In this document: piece after piece, positions 19,660-39,156 of the stretch
Numbering within the stretch: position 1 is the stretch's first letter
How the letters are laid out: each line of letters opens with the position of its first letter
Source of the DNA: Chloroflexota bacterium
Lineage (GTDB): Bacteria; Chloroflexota; Anaerolineae; Caldilineales; Caldilineaceae
Length of the DNA: 64,000 bases
Direction of reading: 5' to 3'
NCBI GenBank assembly: GCA_016861025.1
Contig: BOKO01000009.1
Span: forward strand, 1-64,000
Notes under the pieces: model-generated
What the model was told of the DNA's origin: nothing
The model's input: only the letters and a program-made list of their open reading frames with translations
Database searches by the model: none
Position numbers and translations under genes: made by a program

Positions 19660-21162
19660 TCAACCTTGAATCAGCTCCGCCAGCCGCGCCTTCGCCGCCG
19701 CCGGATCTGCTTTGCCTTTGGTGGCGCGCATCACTTGCCCCATGAAGAAGCCGAAGAGCTTCTCCTCGCCGGCGCGATAGCGCGCCAGCTCAGCGGCGTT
19801 TTCGGCAAAGATCGCTGCGATCGCTTCGTCGATCACGCTTGTGTCGGAAACCATCGCCAGCCCTTCGCGTTCGACAATGCTGTGCGGCGCGTCGCCTGTG
19901 ACATACATCGTTTCGAGCACCTTTTTGCCGGTGTTCTGATTGATCACTTTGTCGTCGATCAATTTGAGCAGCGCAGCGAAATGTGCAGGTTGAATCTTGA
20001 TCGTTGCGATCTGGCGCAAATCCTGACCTTCGCCGTCGGCGTAGAGCAAGCGGAAGAGCTCGCCTGTCATCCAGGTCGCCACGCGCTGCGGCTTGCCATC
20101 ATTCTCGCCGTAGGCGGCGACCACCTCTTCAAAGAAGCGCGCCACCTGCGCCTCGCTGGTAAGGATGTTCGCCTCGATGCGACGCACGCCCCACGTCTGC
20201 TCGTAGCGGTTGCGTCTGGCGGCGGGCAGTTCGGGCAGCGTGGCGGCGATGCGCGCCACTTCCTCACGGCTAACGCGTAAGGGTGGCAGGTCTGGCTCCG
20301 GGAAGTAGCGATAGTCGTGCGCATCCTCTTTGCCGCGCTGAAGCACGGTGCGCTGTTTGTCTTCGTCCCAACCCATGTTGACCTGCTCGACCACACCGCC
20401 GGACCCGATCACCTTGATCTGGCGCTCCATCTCGTAGGCAATTGAGTTGCGCACGCTGCGGAAGCTGTTGAGATTCTTGACCTCGACTTTGACGCCATAT
20501 TCGCCGCGCGCCTTCTGATCGAGCGTGCGCACGCTAATGTTTGGCTCGCAGCGCAGCGCGCCCTTCTCCATGTCGCCGCTGTTGACGCCAAGCGCGCGCA
20601 GTGTGGCGCGCAGCCGCGTCAGATAGGCGTAGGCTTCCTCCGGGCTGTGGATGTCCGCTTCGGTGACGATCTCCATCAGTGGCACGCCAGCGCGATTCAG
20701 GTCGATATAGGAATAGCCGCCTTCGTGCACCGAGCGACCGGTGTCTTCTTCGAGATGCACACGGCGGATGCGCACGCGTTTGGTTGAGCCGTCTTCCAGG
20801 TCAATTTCAAGATAGCCATGCTCGCACAGCGGCAGCTCGTACTGGCTGATCTGATAGCCTTTGGGCAAATCAGGGTAGGTGTAATTCTTGCGCGCAAAGA
20901 CGGCGGTCTGGTTGATCGTGCAGTTAAGCGCCAGTCCGGTGCGAATCGTCGCCTCGACTGCGGCGCGGTTGATCACCGGCAGCGCGCCAGGCAACGCCAG
21001 ACAGGTGGGACAGGTGCGTGTGTTGGGCGGCGCGCCCTGATAATCGGTGGCGCAGCGGCAGAACATCTTGGAGTTCGTCAGCACCTGGGCGTGCACTTCC
21101 ATGCCGACGACTAACTCGAACTTTGCAACATCAGCCGGGTTGGCTGCAAGCGTGGACATCAT
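19660..21162 (-). CDS. gatB: Aspartyl/glutamyl-tRNA amidotransferase subunit B
   Basis: 500 residues, full length. GatB with GatA and GatC converts Glu-tRNAGln or Asp-tRNAAsn to the amidated forms. The N-terminal kinase-like domain starts ELVVGMEVHAQVLTNSKMFC. The zinc-site cysteines are visible in CRCATDY and CPTC. The C-terminal GatB/YqeY tail domain (about 355-498) ends with MRATKGKADPAAAKARLAEL. Two adjacent ATGs are possible starts. gatA and gatC are not in the window, so the operon is split. Confidence 0.95.
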   Translation of the reverse strand: MMSTLAANPADVAKFELVVGMEVHAQVLTNSKMFCRCATDYQGAPPNTRTCPTCLALPGALPVINRAAVEATIRTGLALNCTINQTAVFARKNYTYPDLPKGYQISQYELPLCEHGYLEIDLEDGSTKRVRIRRVHLEEDTGRSVHEGGYSYIDLNRAGVPLMEIVTEADIHSPEEAYAYLTRLRATLRALGVNSGDMEKGALRCEPNISVRTLDQKARGEYGVKVEVKNLNSFRSVRNSIAYEMERQIKVIGSGGVVEQVNMGWDEDKQRTVLQRGKEDAHDYRYFPEPDLPPLRVSREEVARIAATLPELPAARRNRYEQTWGVRRIEANILTSEAQVARFFEEVVAAYGENDGKPQRVATWMTGELFRLLYADGEGQDLRQIATIKIQPAHFAALLKLIDDKVINQNTGKKVLETMYVTGDAPHSIVEREGLAMVSDTSVIDEAIAAIFAENAAELARYRAGEEKLFGFFMGQVMRATKGKADPAAAKARLAELIQG

Positions 21163-21267
21163 CAGAAACCTTATCCATTGATCGGCATTGATTTAGCAAC
21201 CATGCGATGATACCATAGCGCCATGTTGAGCCGAAACAATGGGGAAGATGGTTGAATCCGCATCTCC

Positions 21268-22347
21268 TCATTCGGGAACGAGATCGATGCGTTCGACGCC
21301 TTCGATTTCCAAAATCAAATCTGGTCCATAGGCGCTGCTTGGCGTCTGAAAGCCAGGCCTGATCTCACCTGTCAGCACCTTGCGCATGATCAGCAACGAT
21401 GTCAGCGCCGTAAGGGTGTAGCCTTCGGGCGTGCGCAGCCGCGCTTCCACAGCATTGCCGGCGTCATCTTCAGCGCGGCCCCATAGCAACCCGATTCCCA
21501 ATGCCCGCTCGGCGTCGGTTGGGCCTGGCGCGGCGCTACGGATGCGCCGTCTGAGCAGCTCGACGACGCCGGGCAACCGCAACAGCCCGCCAACATAGCG
21601 GCTCACCTTCATCGCCCGCACCGTGGCGGGAGGAAAACTCATGTAGACTTCAATGTCGGGAATGCCGGTGCTGTGATAAGCAGTCGATACATCGCCCCAC
21701 GGCACGGTCACAGCCAGGCGCGGCCCCTTGCCAAAATCAATTTTGCGCGTCTTCCACGCAATGGGCGTTGGCGTCAGCCTGCCATGCTTGCGTACAAGGC
21801 CACCCTCGCCGCGCGCGATCCCTTCCAACGCCGTCATCGCCGTCCCGCGCGAGACCTGCCCCAGCGCACGGATGCCCAACAGCAGCCGTGTTGCCGAAGG
21901 CAGCCGTCGGTTGAGATGCGCCGCCAGACAATCCGACGGCACAACGTCAAAACCTGCGCCAGGCAACAGCATCACGCCGGCGCGCTTCGCCTCATCATAT
22001 CGGGCAGCCAGCGCCTCGAAGACTGCAATTTCGCCGGTGATGTCGAGATAGTGCACACCCGAGCGCAGACAGGCATCGACCATCGGCGCGGCGGTGTGCA
22101 CAAAGGGCCCGGCGCAGTGCAGCACCACAACGACATCTTGCAACATCGCATCCAGAGACGCTGCATCATCGAGCGTGGCAATGCGATAAGGGAGACCAAA
22201 TCGGGCGGCGATAGCAGCCACCTGCGCCTCGCTGCGGCCCGCCAGGATCGGTCTCAACCCTTGCTCAACTGCAATCCGGGCGGTTAATTCGCCGGTATAG
22301 CCGTTGGCGCCGTAGATCAAAGCCGGAGTGTCGATTGCGCCTGACAT
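21268..22347 (-). CDS. Saccharopine dehydrogenase-like NAD(P)-binding protein
   Basis: 359 residues. The N-terminal Rossmann fold has ALIYGANGYTGELTARI and the downstream VVVVLHCAGPFVHTAAPMVDAC segment of the saccharopine dehydrogenase / trans-acting enoyl reductase family, followed by GVHYLDITGE and GAGFDVVPSDCLA. Family members range from lysine metabolism to lipid enoyl reduction, so the substrate is uncertain. It begins 10 nt after the stop of the TPR/PD40 gene and is probably cotranscribed with it. Confidence 0.8.
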   Translation of the reverse strand: MSGAIDTPALIYGANGYTGELTARIAVEQGLRPILAGRSEAQVAAIAARFGLPYRIATLDDAASLDAMLQDVVVVLHCAGPFVHTAAPMVDACLRSGVHYLDITGEIAVFEALAARYDEAKRAGVMLLPGAGFDVVPSDCLAAHLNRRLPSATRLLLGIRALGQVSRGTAMTALEGIARGEGGLVRKHGRLTPTPIAWKTRKIDFGKGPRLAVTVPWGDVSTAYHSTGIPDIEVYMSFPPATVRAMKVSRYVGGLLRLPGVVELLRRRIRSAAPGPTDAERALGIGLLWGRAEDDAGNAVEARLRTPEGYTLTALTSLLIMRKVLTGEIRPGFQTPSSAYGPDLILEIEGVERIDLVPE

Positions 22348-22357
22348 GGAGATGCGA

Positions 22358-24217
22358 TCAATTCACCCAAGTGAGTCCATGTTCAAAAAAACGCCCAATG
22401 TCGCCGACAACCGGACCAATGACGCTCACTTCGCCGCCGGTGCTGGGCACAGCGTAGATTTTCCAGCTCCCATCGCGGTTGCTGACAAAAGCAATCCAGC
22501 GACCGTCGGGGCTGATCGCAGGGAGAATGTCCATTCCCGGGTCGTTGGTAAGGCGGATCACCTCGCGAGAGGCGGCGTCGACGCGATAAATCTCGTAGTT
22601 GCCGTCGCGTGTGTTGCTCATGAATGCTACAAAATTCCCGCTCGGCGACCAATAGGGGCGGTCGTCAGCAGGGGTGGCTGTGAGTTGCGCCGGGTTTGCA
22701 CCGCTGCCCGACATCGTCCACAGCCCACAACGGTTGCCCGACTCATCACAACCGCGATAGACGATGGAATCGAGTTCGGGATGCCAATGGGGCGACTCGC
22801 CAAAGGTCAGCATGTCTGTCCCCCCATTTTCCTCTGCCCAGACGGCATAGATGCGCCAACGACGATCTCCCTCGCGGTTGCTGGCGAAGACGATGCGGCT
22901 GCCCTGGGCGTTCCAGCTCGGCAGCATATCTTCGGCGTAATTGCTGAAGCGAATTTGCAAGCCGGTGGACGGATCGTAGCCGCTGATGCCGCGTGCGTCG
23001 TCGCGCAGATTGCGATACGCCAGCCTGCCGCCGTCGCCGCGCAGCGACGGCTGCGCCGCGTCTTGCAAGATCATCTGTGCAGTTGCCGCTCTGCCGACTG
23101 CCAGCGACATGATCTGGCTGCGACCGGAGATGGGATCGACTGCTGAGTAGAGAATCCGCCCGACCGTGGGGCCGCTGCTAGAAGCAGCGGATGCGAGACC
23201 CGCAGCAGAAGCTGAGGGAGCCAGCGCACCGGTGTCGGCTTCTGAGGCGGGGGCAGTCGGAGAGACCGCGCTGGCGAGCTGACATTGAGTCTGCGCGGCG
23301 TCGCGTTTGGTGACAACTGTCGGAGACGATGCCACCATCAACGCTGCGTTGTATTCATCTTGCGCCTTGCACCAATCCTCCTCGTTGGCCAGCCGATCTG
23401 CGTAGCTGACATGCGCTTTATGCAGCCGATCCTCCACATCGCGATAGTCGGGATCGAGTGCATAGATCGCCTGCAAACGACCGATCAAGATCGGAAAATC
23501 TACGCCCGTATACGCCAACACGTCGAGATATTGCGCGATCAGATCGCGCTCTCGTTGTACGTCTCTGGCGTCAGGGCGCAGCGCCAATGCTTTGTCATAG
23601 AATGCCATCGCCTCTTCGAGGTTGTCGACATTGTCCTTTTCCATCGCCAGATTGACATAGGCGCTGAAAATCATATCCTGCACTTCAGTCGGGTTGTAAG
23701 TTGGAGCGGTCTGTTGAAGTTGAAGCAGATTGTTCAGCGCTTCCTGCCAGCGCCCCGCGCGCGCTGCGCGCTGCGCGTTTTCCCAGGTTTCACCGGCAAC
23801 CGAGGCTGGCGTTGCCGTGGCGCCTGCTGACATCGTCGGTGGATTGTCGAGCGGCGATGCGATGGGCGGCGTGCTCGGCGTTGGTTCGTCGGCTGCGGGA
23901 GGCTCTGGCGTCATCGACTCAGCACCGGAAGCCAACGCCAGCAGATTCTTGATACCCTGTTGTGCAATGTCGTTGGTGGAGTCCAGAATCAAAATTTTCT
24001 GATACTCATCAAGAGCTGCTTGCAGATTGCCTTCAGCCTGAAAGTCGGTGGCGCGCTGCAGAGCAATCCCGATCTGCTGACGACGCTGCACTTCCACCTG
24101 TTGTTGGCCGGCGCGAATACCCAGCACCACTGAGAAAATCAAAATGGAAACTGCCAGAATGGTGACTGCCCCAATGATCCACCATGCCCAGGCAGGGAAA
24201 TTCAAATCTCGCTTCAT
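22358..24217 (-). CDS. Membrane-anchored TPR and PD40 beta-propeller protein
   Basis: 619 residues. One N-terminal membrane segment (about 10-33, WAWWIIGAVTILAVSILIF) leaves the rest outside the cytoplasm. TPR-like helices follow (about 40-95 and 150-300, ALDEYQKILILDSTNDIAQQG). A Ser/Ala/Pro-rich linker (about 315-350) is next, then a TolB-like propeller with PD40 motifs (SWNAQGSRIVFASNREG, WSPSGNFVAFMSNTRDGNYE, ISPDGRWIAFVSNRDG). Probably a periplasm-side scaffold or sensor; no ligand is known. It is the first gene of a two-gene unit with the downstream oxidoreductase. The linker DNA carries a small perfect hairpin (23172-23190). Confidence 0.75.
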   Translation of the reverse strand: MKRDLNFPAWAWWIIGAVTILAVSILIFSVVLGIRAGQQQVEVQRRQQIGIALQRATDFQAEGNLQAALDEYQKILILDSTNDIAQQGIKNLLALASGAESMTPEPPAADEPTPSTPPIASPLDNPPTMSAGATATPASVAGETWENAQRAARAGRWQEALNNLLQLQQTAPTYNPTEVQDMIFSAYVNLAMEKDNVDNLEEAMAFYDKALALRPDARDVQRERDLIAQYLDVLAYTGVDFPILIGRLQAIYALDPDYRDVEDRLHKAHVSYADRLANEEDWCKAQDEYNAALMVASSPTVVTKRDAAQTQCQLASAVSPTAPASEADTGALAPSASAAGLASAASSSGPTVGRILYSAVDPISGRSQIMSLAVGRAATAQMILQDAAQPSLRGDGGRLAYRNLRDDARGISGYDPSTGLQIRFSNYAEDMLPSWNAQGSRIVFASNREGDRRWRIYAVWAEENGGTDMLTFGESPHWHPELDSIVYRGCDESGNRCGLWTMSGSGANPAQLTATPADDRPYWSPSGNFVAFMSNTRDGNYEIYRVDAASREVIRLTNDPGMDILPAISPDGRWIAFVSNRDGSWKIYAVPSTGGEVSVIGPVVGDIGRFFEHGLTWVN

Positions 24218-24595
24218 ACAGTCGACCTAATCTCAATGCACCGTCGTCAAGCCTTTTCGATCTTCAGACACGCCGCTCAAAGACGCCCGGCGCATTGGTA
24301 AAGTTCCCACAAACCAACAAACGATTGTATATCACGCAGCCCGTTGATCGGAAAGATAAAGGCGTGTGGGGCTACTTCACGTCTGAAGCAGAGCAGGTTA
24401 TTGTCCCCGGTGTGACATGGCGTCCCGTCGCTCCTCGCCCCCCTTATGGACAAAGTGACACTTGTCCCAATAGATAGATTACGTGTGCCCCTAAAGAAAC
24501 ATCAGATCAAAAACGTATACTGGACGCATTGATAAATCTCGAAAAATTTGCCACGCAATTTGATCATTGTTTTCGTACGAAGGAGACACCCAATT
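24218..24595. other. Intergenic region with a candidate operator
   Basis: 378 bp between the divergent TPR/PD40 gene and acyl-CoA dehydrogenase. No convincing gene is seen. At 24448-24467 there is an imperfect palindrome (GGACAA, one extra A, GTG, A, CAC, TTGTCC) about 130 bp before the dehydrogenase ATG, a possible operator. GAAGGAG at 24580-24586 is the ribosome binding site of the dehydrogenase. Confidence 0.35.
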
Positions 24596-26227
<1,632 letters not shown>

Positions 26228-26238
26228 GAAAAGAGTAA

Positions 26239-26313
26239 GAGACTGGAGATTAGAGATTGGAAGATGCGTTCGAGCACCCAATCTCCAATCTCCAATCTCC
26301 AATCTCTAATCTT
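26239..26313. repeat. AATCTCC heptanucleotide hairpin array
   Basis: AGATTGG-type copies at 26239-26260 are followed, after a short unique loop, by inverted CCAATCT-type tandem copies at 26278-26313. The whole folds into an imperfect hairpin filling most of the gap between the acyl-CoA dehydrogenase and the synthase. The same unit recurs at 31.4-33.2, 39.5, 41.6 and 54.7 kb. Confidence 0.9.
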
Positions 26314-26334
26314 CATTGACTAAGGAGTAACCAA

Positions 26335-35685
<9,351 letters not shown>

Positions 35686-35694
35686 GGCTGATAC

Positions 35695-35746
35695 TGCCGG
35701 ATGCCTGGATGAAATGCCGTGCTGGCAGTCATTCAGGCATCCGGCA
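35695..35746 (+). terminator. Hairpin after the synthase gene
   Basis: Arms 35695-35712 and 35729-35746 match over 18 positions with one G-T wobble; the loop holds a smaller TGCC/GGCA stem. It lies just past the synthase stop. Only a weak T-rich stretch (TTCTT) follows, so termination is plausible but unproven. Confidence 0.55.
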
Positions 35747-35760
35747 TTCTTGCAAAATGA

Positions 35761-35809
35761 TTGACTTCCATGCCTATACAGAATAAAATAATTGTACATA
35801 TGTACAATT
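35761..35809 (+). promoter_or_regulatory. Promoter and 20-bp palindromic operator of the toxin-antitoxin unit
   Basis: TTGACT (35761-35766) and TAAAAT (35784-35789) have a 17-bp spacing. Immediately downstream, 35790-35809 is a perfect 20-bp palindrome (left arm AATTGTACAT) covering the expected start of transcription, 12 bp before the PIN-domain ATG. This is the classic place for an autorepressing antitoxin to bind. Confidence 0.75.
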
Positions 35810-35821
35810 GGCAGGAGTGCT

Positions 35822-36214
35822 ATGGAAATCGTCATCGATACATCGGCGATCATTGCCGTGATTACAAACGCACCAGAAAAAGCAGAACTAATTGCTGCAA
35901 CAAATAAGGTCGATTTGATTGCCCCGGCATCGATACACTATGAAATCGGAAATGCGTTTTCGGCAATGTTGAAACGGCAACGGATTGATCTGAAACAGGC
36001 GGCGGAGGCATTGGCAATTTATCGGTCAATTCCAATCCGGCTGATAGACGTAGAACTCGATGAATCTCTCAAGATTGCGTCGCGACTCAACGTCTACGCA
36101 AATGACGCTTACTTGATTCGCTGTGCAGAGAAGTATCATTGCGCGTTGCTGACGTTGGATCGCTCCTTGCGCACACAGGCAATAGCCTACGGGATTTCAA
36201 TTGTGGAGATGTAG
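35822..36214 (+). CDS. PIN-domain toxin (VapC-like ribonuclease)
   Basis: 130 residues. The acidic residues of the PIN nuclease fold are all present: IDTSAIIAV (first Asp), IHYEIGNAF (Glu), ANDAYLI (Asp) and LTLDRSL (Asp). VapC-type toxins cleave tRNA or other RNAs unless bound by their antitoxin. The start at 35822 has GGAG nearby; an in-frame upstream ATG at 35792 falls inside the palindrome and is rejected. The toxin gene precedes the antitoxin, the reverse of the common order. Confidence 0.85.
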   Translation: MEIVIDTSAIIAVITNAPEKAELIAATNKVDLIAPASIHYEIGNAFSAMLKRQRIDLKQAAEALAIYRSIPIRLIDVELDESLKIASRLNVYANDAYLIRCAEKYHCALLTLDRSLRTQAIAYGISIVEM

Positions 36215-36217
36215 AAA

Positions 36218-36442
36218 ATGACCGCTGTATACACGTACACTGAAGCACGGCAGAATCTTGCTTCGCTGCTTGACAAGGCAGCAGATGAAGGCGAGGTGCG
36301 TGTGAAGCGCCGCGATGGACAGGTTTTTGTCATCCGGCTGGAACGGACGGCCACCTCCCCCCTGGATGTCAAAGGCATCGACCTCAATCTCTCGACGGAT
36401 GAAATCCTGCAATTCATCGCAGAAAGCCGGCGCTACACGTAG
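36218..36442 (+). CDS. Phd/YefM-type antitoxin
   Basis: 74 residues, starting 3 nt after the toxin stop. The N-terminal half has the Phd/YefM pattern TYTEARQNLASLLDKAADEGEVRVKRRDG followed by a VFVIRLE beta-strand, which forms the DNA-binding dimer. The C-terminal tail would wrap the toxin. It is the likely binder of the palindrome at 35790-35809. Confidence 0.8.
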   Translation: MTAVYTYTEARQNLASLLDKAADEGEVRVKRRDGQVFVIRLERTATSPLDVKGIDLNLSTDEILQFIAESRRYT

Positions 36443-36452
36443 GTAAAGAAAG

Positions 36453-36722
36453 ATGAAGAATCTACCTAACCCTGGTGAGATCATCCGTGGTCTCTATCTG
36501 GAACCGTTAGGGCTGTCCATGACAGAAGCCGCTGCCGGACTTGGCGTGACGCGCAAGACCTTCTCGCTGCTGGTGAACGGCCATGCCGGGATTTCGTCGG
36601 AAATGGCGACGCGGCTGTCAAAAGCATTTGGGCGCACACCGGAGGCATGGCTTCAGCTTCAGATGCAGTATGACCTGACAAGATATGCTCAACGCACCGA
36701 TCTCCGGGAACAACAACCATGA
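36453..36722 (+). CDS. HigA-family XRE antitoxin-like protein
   Basis: 89 residues. A HigA-type helix-turn-helix: NPGEIIRGLYLEPLGLSMTE, then LGVTRKTFSLLVNGHAGISS and RLSKAFGRTPEAWL. HigA normally follows a HigB toxin gene, but no HigB is present; the gene before it is the Phd antitoxin. Its stop overlaps the next ATG (ATGA), so it is coupled to the nuclease gene at 36719. It may be the regulator or antitoxin of that nuclease (inference). Confidence 0.85.
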   Translation: MKNLPNPGEIIRGLYLEPLGLSMTEAAAGLGVTRKTFSLLVNGHAGISSEMATRLSKAFGRTPEAWLQLQMQYDLTRYAQRTDLREQQP

Positions 36723-37744
36723 GCGGTTTTCCTGAAGTCGAGAAGCAGCGCCAAAGCGAGTTCAAGCAGCAGTCACCAACCTTCAGTGTCGCCGCACGCA
36801 GCGACGGGATGTACAAAGGCCGGTTGCGGCCATTCTGCCTGCCGGGCGACCATGCCGAAGAAAATCTCTTTCTGGGGATTCGTGAAACGGCGCCGGCGTA
36901 CTTCTCGAAGTTCGAGATCAAGTGGCACGATGGGCACGCCGGCAAGCCGAGCAACCACCTGTGCAGTTCGCAGGTATGCTGCGTCAACTTCCTGTTTCCG
37001 TTCCACGATCAGCCGAACGCGCTGGCCAAATTGCTGCGGCCTGTTTTCCCTGACCTGGCAAGAATGCTGCAGATCGAGAACGAACAGTACGTGGCTTTCG
37101 AGTGGATCGGCCAGGAGAACTATCTGCACGAAAAGGTTTCCCCCAACGGCAAGCGCACGCGTGGCGCCAACTTCACCAGCGCCGATGCCGCGGTGATGTT
37201 CGAACGCACGGATGGAACACGGCAGATTGTCCTAATCGAATGGAAGTACACCGAAGCTTATAACAGCAAGCAATCGCTTGCCATTGCGAAGAAAAGCCGC
37301 ACTGATCGCAGAGAAATCTATCGGTGGCTGTACGACCGCGCTGATTGCCCGCTCGACAAAAAAGTGATCCCATCATTCGATGCCCTTTTCTACGAACCCT
37401 TCTACCAGTTGATGCGCCAGCAATTTTTGGCGCACGAGATGGAGATAGCACATGAGATGGGTGCCCATCGGGTCAGCGTGCTGCACATCGAGCCGGCGCA
37501 GAACACGGATTTCCAGCGAGTGACATCGCCGGAACTTGTTGGTCTTGGCGAGACGGTGACCGGTGTCTGGCAGCGGCTGGTGACTGCATCGGATCGCTTC
37601 ACCAGTATTGACACGGAGACGTTGTTCAGCCCGATGGTGACGAAGCCGATGGCGGAGATGCAGGCGTGGGCGGACTACATTCGGGCAAGGTACCAATGGA
37701 TTTCAGCGCATAACACTGCTGCTGGATTTGTGGGGTCTGGCTGA
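36719..37744 (+). CDS. PD-(D/E)XK nuclease-like protein (PGN_0703-type)
   Basis: 341 residues. A probable PD-(D/E)XK core lies at about residues 155-185: SADAAVMFE (Asp) followed by IVLIEWKYTE (E-x-K). The overall pattern resembles proteins annotated as PGN_0703 family putative restriction endonucleases. Conserved Cys residues (SSQVCCVNF) lie near residue 85. No membrane segment. It begins inside the stop of the HigA-like gene. No methylase is adjacent, so it may be a toxin or defence nuclease held by the HigA-like protein rather than a classical restriction enzyme. Confidence 0.7.
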   Translation: MSGFPEVEKQRQSEFKQQSPTFSVAARSDGMYKGRLRPFCLPGDHAEENLFLGIRETAPAYFSKFEIKWHDGHAGKPSNHLCSSQVCCVNFLFPFHDQPNALAKLLRPVFPDLARMLQIENEQYVAFEWIGQENYLHEKVSPNGKRTRGANFTSADAAVMFERTDGTRQIVLIEWKYTEAYNSKQSLAIAKKSRTDRREIYRWLYDRADCPLDKKVIPSFDALFYEPFYQLMRQQFLAHEMEIAHEMGAHRVSVLHIEPAQNTDFQRVTSPELVGLGETVTGVWQRLVTASDRFTSIDTETLFSPMVTKPMAEMQAWADYIRARYQWISAHNTAAGFVGSG

Positions 37745-37792
37745 CAACGGGTGATACGATGCAATACTGTTAAGTATTTGCAGGTTACAGAG

Positions 37793-38926
37793 ATGAAGTT
37801 TGCTACTACCACAATCGGCAGCGGGCGGCGAACGCTGTACGCTCTTTGTACGATAGCCCTCGCGTGGATGCCTGCGCAGTGCGCGTTCATTCAACCTGCG
37901 GAGGTGCCTGGGACATCAATGACGGATAGCAGCAACATCCAACTGGTCGCGATCGATAATGTTGCCAGCCTGGACTTTGCTCCATCCGAAACCCCTCGCT
38001 TCATCAAGCCGGCGACTGACGGTGAAACACTCGTTGGCGTTGCCGTCGAGGACAGGGGCGCCAAGACGTGGGGGACACTTCTTGCGATTGACCTGGCTTC
38101 GGGGCAAGCGCAAAGAATTGCTGGGGTTACGGACGTGGCTGCCCCGCAAGTTTCCAGCGATGCGATTGTCTGGACTGATGAAAACCGGTTACATATTTAT
38201 GATAGAGCGAAGGGGCAGATCGAAACCTTACAGATCGGCGCATTGGCGAGATCGCCAGACATGTCAGGTTCTGTCGTCGTATGGGAATACATGGAATCCT
38301 TGAATACGAGCGGTAAGCGCGGCATCTGGGCTTATGACCTCGATGCCCGACAGAACTTTCCTGTCGTGTTTGGTGCTGTCCAACGTCCTCTTGTCTCGGA
38401 TCGATGGGTTGTGTACCGAAATTGGGACAAAAGTGATGAACTTACCGTGCCGATCGATGCCACAGACCTGGATACAGGGGAAACCGTAGAGGTTGGTCGG
38501 CAGATTTGGTCCGGCAAGGAGTATGTAGAGACAGATTCCTATGCGATCGATGAGAAGTGGGTCGCATGGACGTCAAACGAGTGGGCGTACACCCAGGGGC
38601 TTCATCTTTTTAATCTGGAGACGCGTCAATCGTATACAGCGACAATCGAGTCATGTGGTCTGTCAGAACTGTATCCAGGCCGTCTCCAGAACCTGGCGAT
38701 TTCTGCCGGAAAGGTCTACTTTCGTGGCTGCTACCAACCGTTGGGGTACGATATCCAGCAGAAACAATTCTTCTCATTGCCTGTCGAACAAACAGTATCA
38801 CAGTACAGTGGCTTTGTCGATTGGGCGTTTGGCGGTGACAAAGTGATTCTGGTGGCGCTGACCGGAACCGACTCTGCCAACCAGACTCGAATTTTCGCCG
38901 CGACCATTGCGAATGCAACGCCGTAA
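37793..38926 (+). CDS. Putative lipoprotein with beta-propeller-like repeats
   Basis: 377 residues. The N-terminus has a hydrophobic stretch ending AWMPAQC, a plausible though imperfect lipobox. The mature part shows repeated short strands (GVAVEDRGAKTWGTLLAIDL, GIWAYDLDARQNFPV, KWVAWTSNEWAYTQGLHLFN) in the style of TolB-like or seven-bladed propellers. I do not recognise a family. It starts 48 nt after the nuclease and may belong to the same transcript. The start at 37793 is preferred over one at 37751 because of the signal sequence. Confidence 0.55.
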   Translation: MKFATTTIGSGRRTLYALCTIALAWMPAQCAFIQPAEVPGTSMTDSSNIQLVAIDNVASLDFAPSETPRFIKPATDGETLVGVAVEDRGAKTWGTLLAIDLASGQAQRIAGVTDVAAPQVSSDAIVWTDENRLHIYDRAKGQIETLQIGALARSPDMSGSVVVWEYMESLNTSGKRGIWAYDLDARQNFPVVFGAVQRPLVSDRWVVYRNWDKSDELTVPIDATDLDTGETVEVGRQIWSGKEYVETDSYAIDEKWVAWTSNEWAYTQGLHLFNLETRQSYTATIESCGLSELYPGRLQNLAISAGKVYFRGCYQPLGYDIQQKQFFSLPVEQTVSQYSGFVDWAFGGDKVILVALTGTDSANQTRIFAATIANATP

Positions 38927-38976
38927 TCCATCGCTTGCTGACGTAACTTCGATGGGAAACATCGGAAAAGAACGCC

Positions 38977-39156
38977 ATGACTTTTGACTATCTTCACCTC
39001 CCCTTCGACCCAATCGCCGACCCCGCCGCGGTCGTGACCGCCGGCAACGTGCGCTTCATCGTGCTCACGGTGCGCATGCTGCGGCTGGAGCACAGCCCGA
39101 CCGGTGCGTTCGAAGATCGATTTGTCGCAACATGCCATCAGGAGGATATGGCGTGA
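38977..39156 (+). pseudogene. 59-codon N-terminal stub of a GH31 glycosidase
   Basis: The sequence MTFDYLHLPFDPIADPAAVV, then RFIVLTVRMLRLEHSPTGAF, matches the start of the N-terminal domain of GH31 alpha-glucosidases/xylosidases (pattern RFTVLTPRLIRLEYSP). After about 50 residues the similarity ends and the frame stops at 39156. The catalytic domain is absent. The stop overlaps the GTG start of the phosphopantetheinyl transferase, so this looks like a remnant at a recombination junction, or a reading frame now serving to couple translation. Confidence 0.55.

Noticed and set aside
24240..24480. Possible tRNA or riboswitch upstream of acyl-CoA dehydrogenase
   Set aside because: No cloverleaf, CCA end or known aptamer core could be traced by eye.
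36453..36722. HigA-like gene as half of a normal HigBA pair
   Set aside because: No HigB/RelE-like frame was found upstream or downstream on either strand; the partner is more likely the coupled nuclease.
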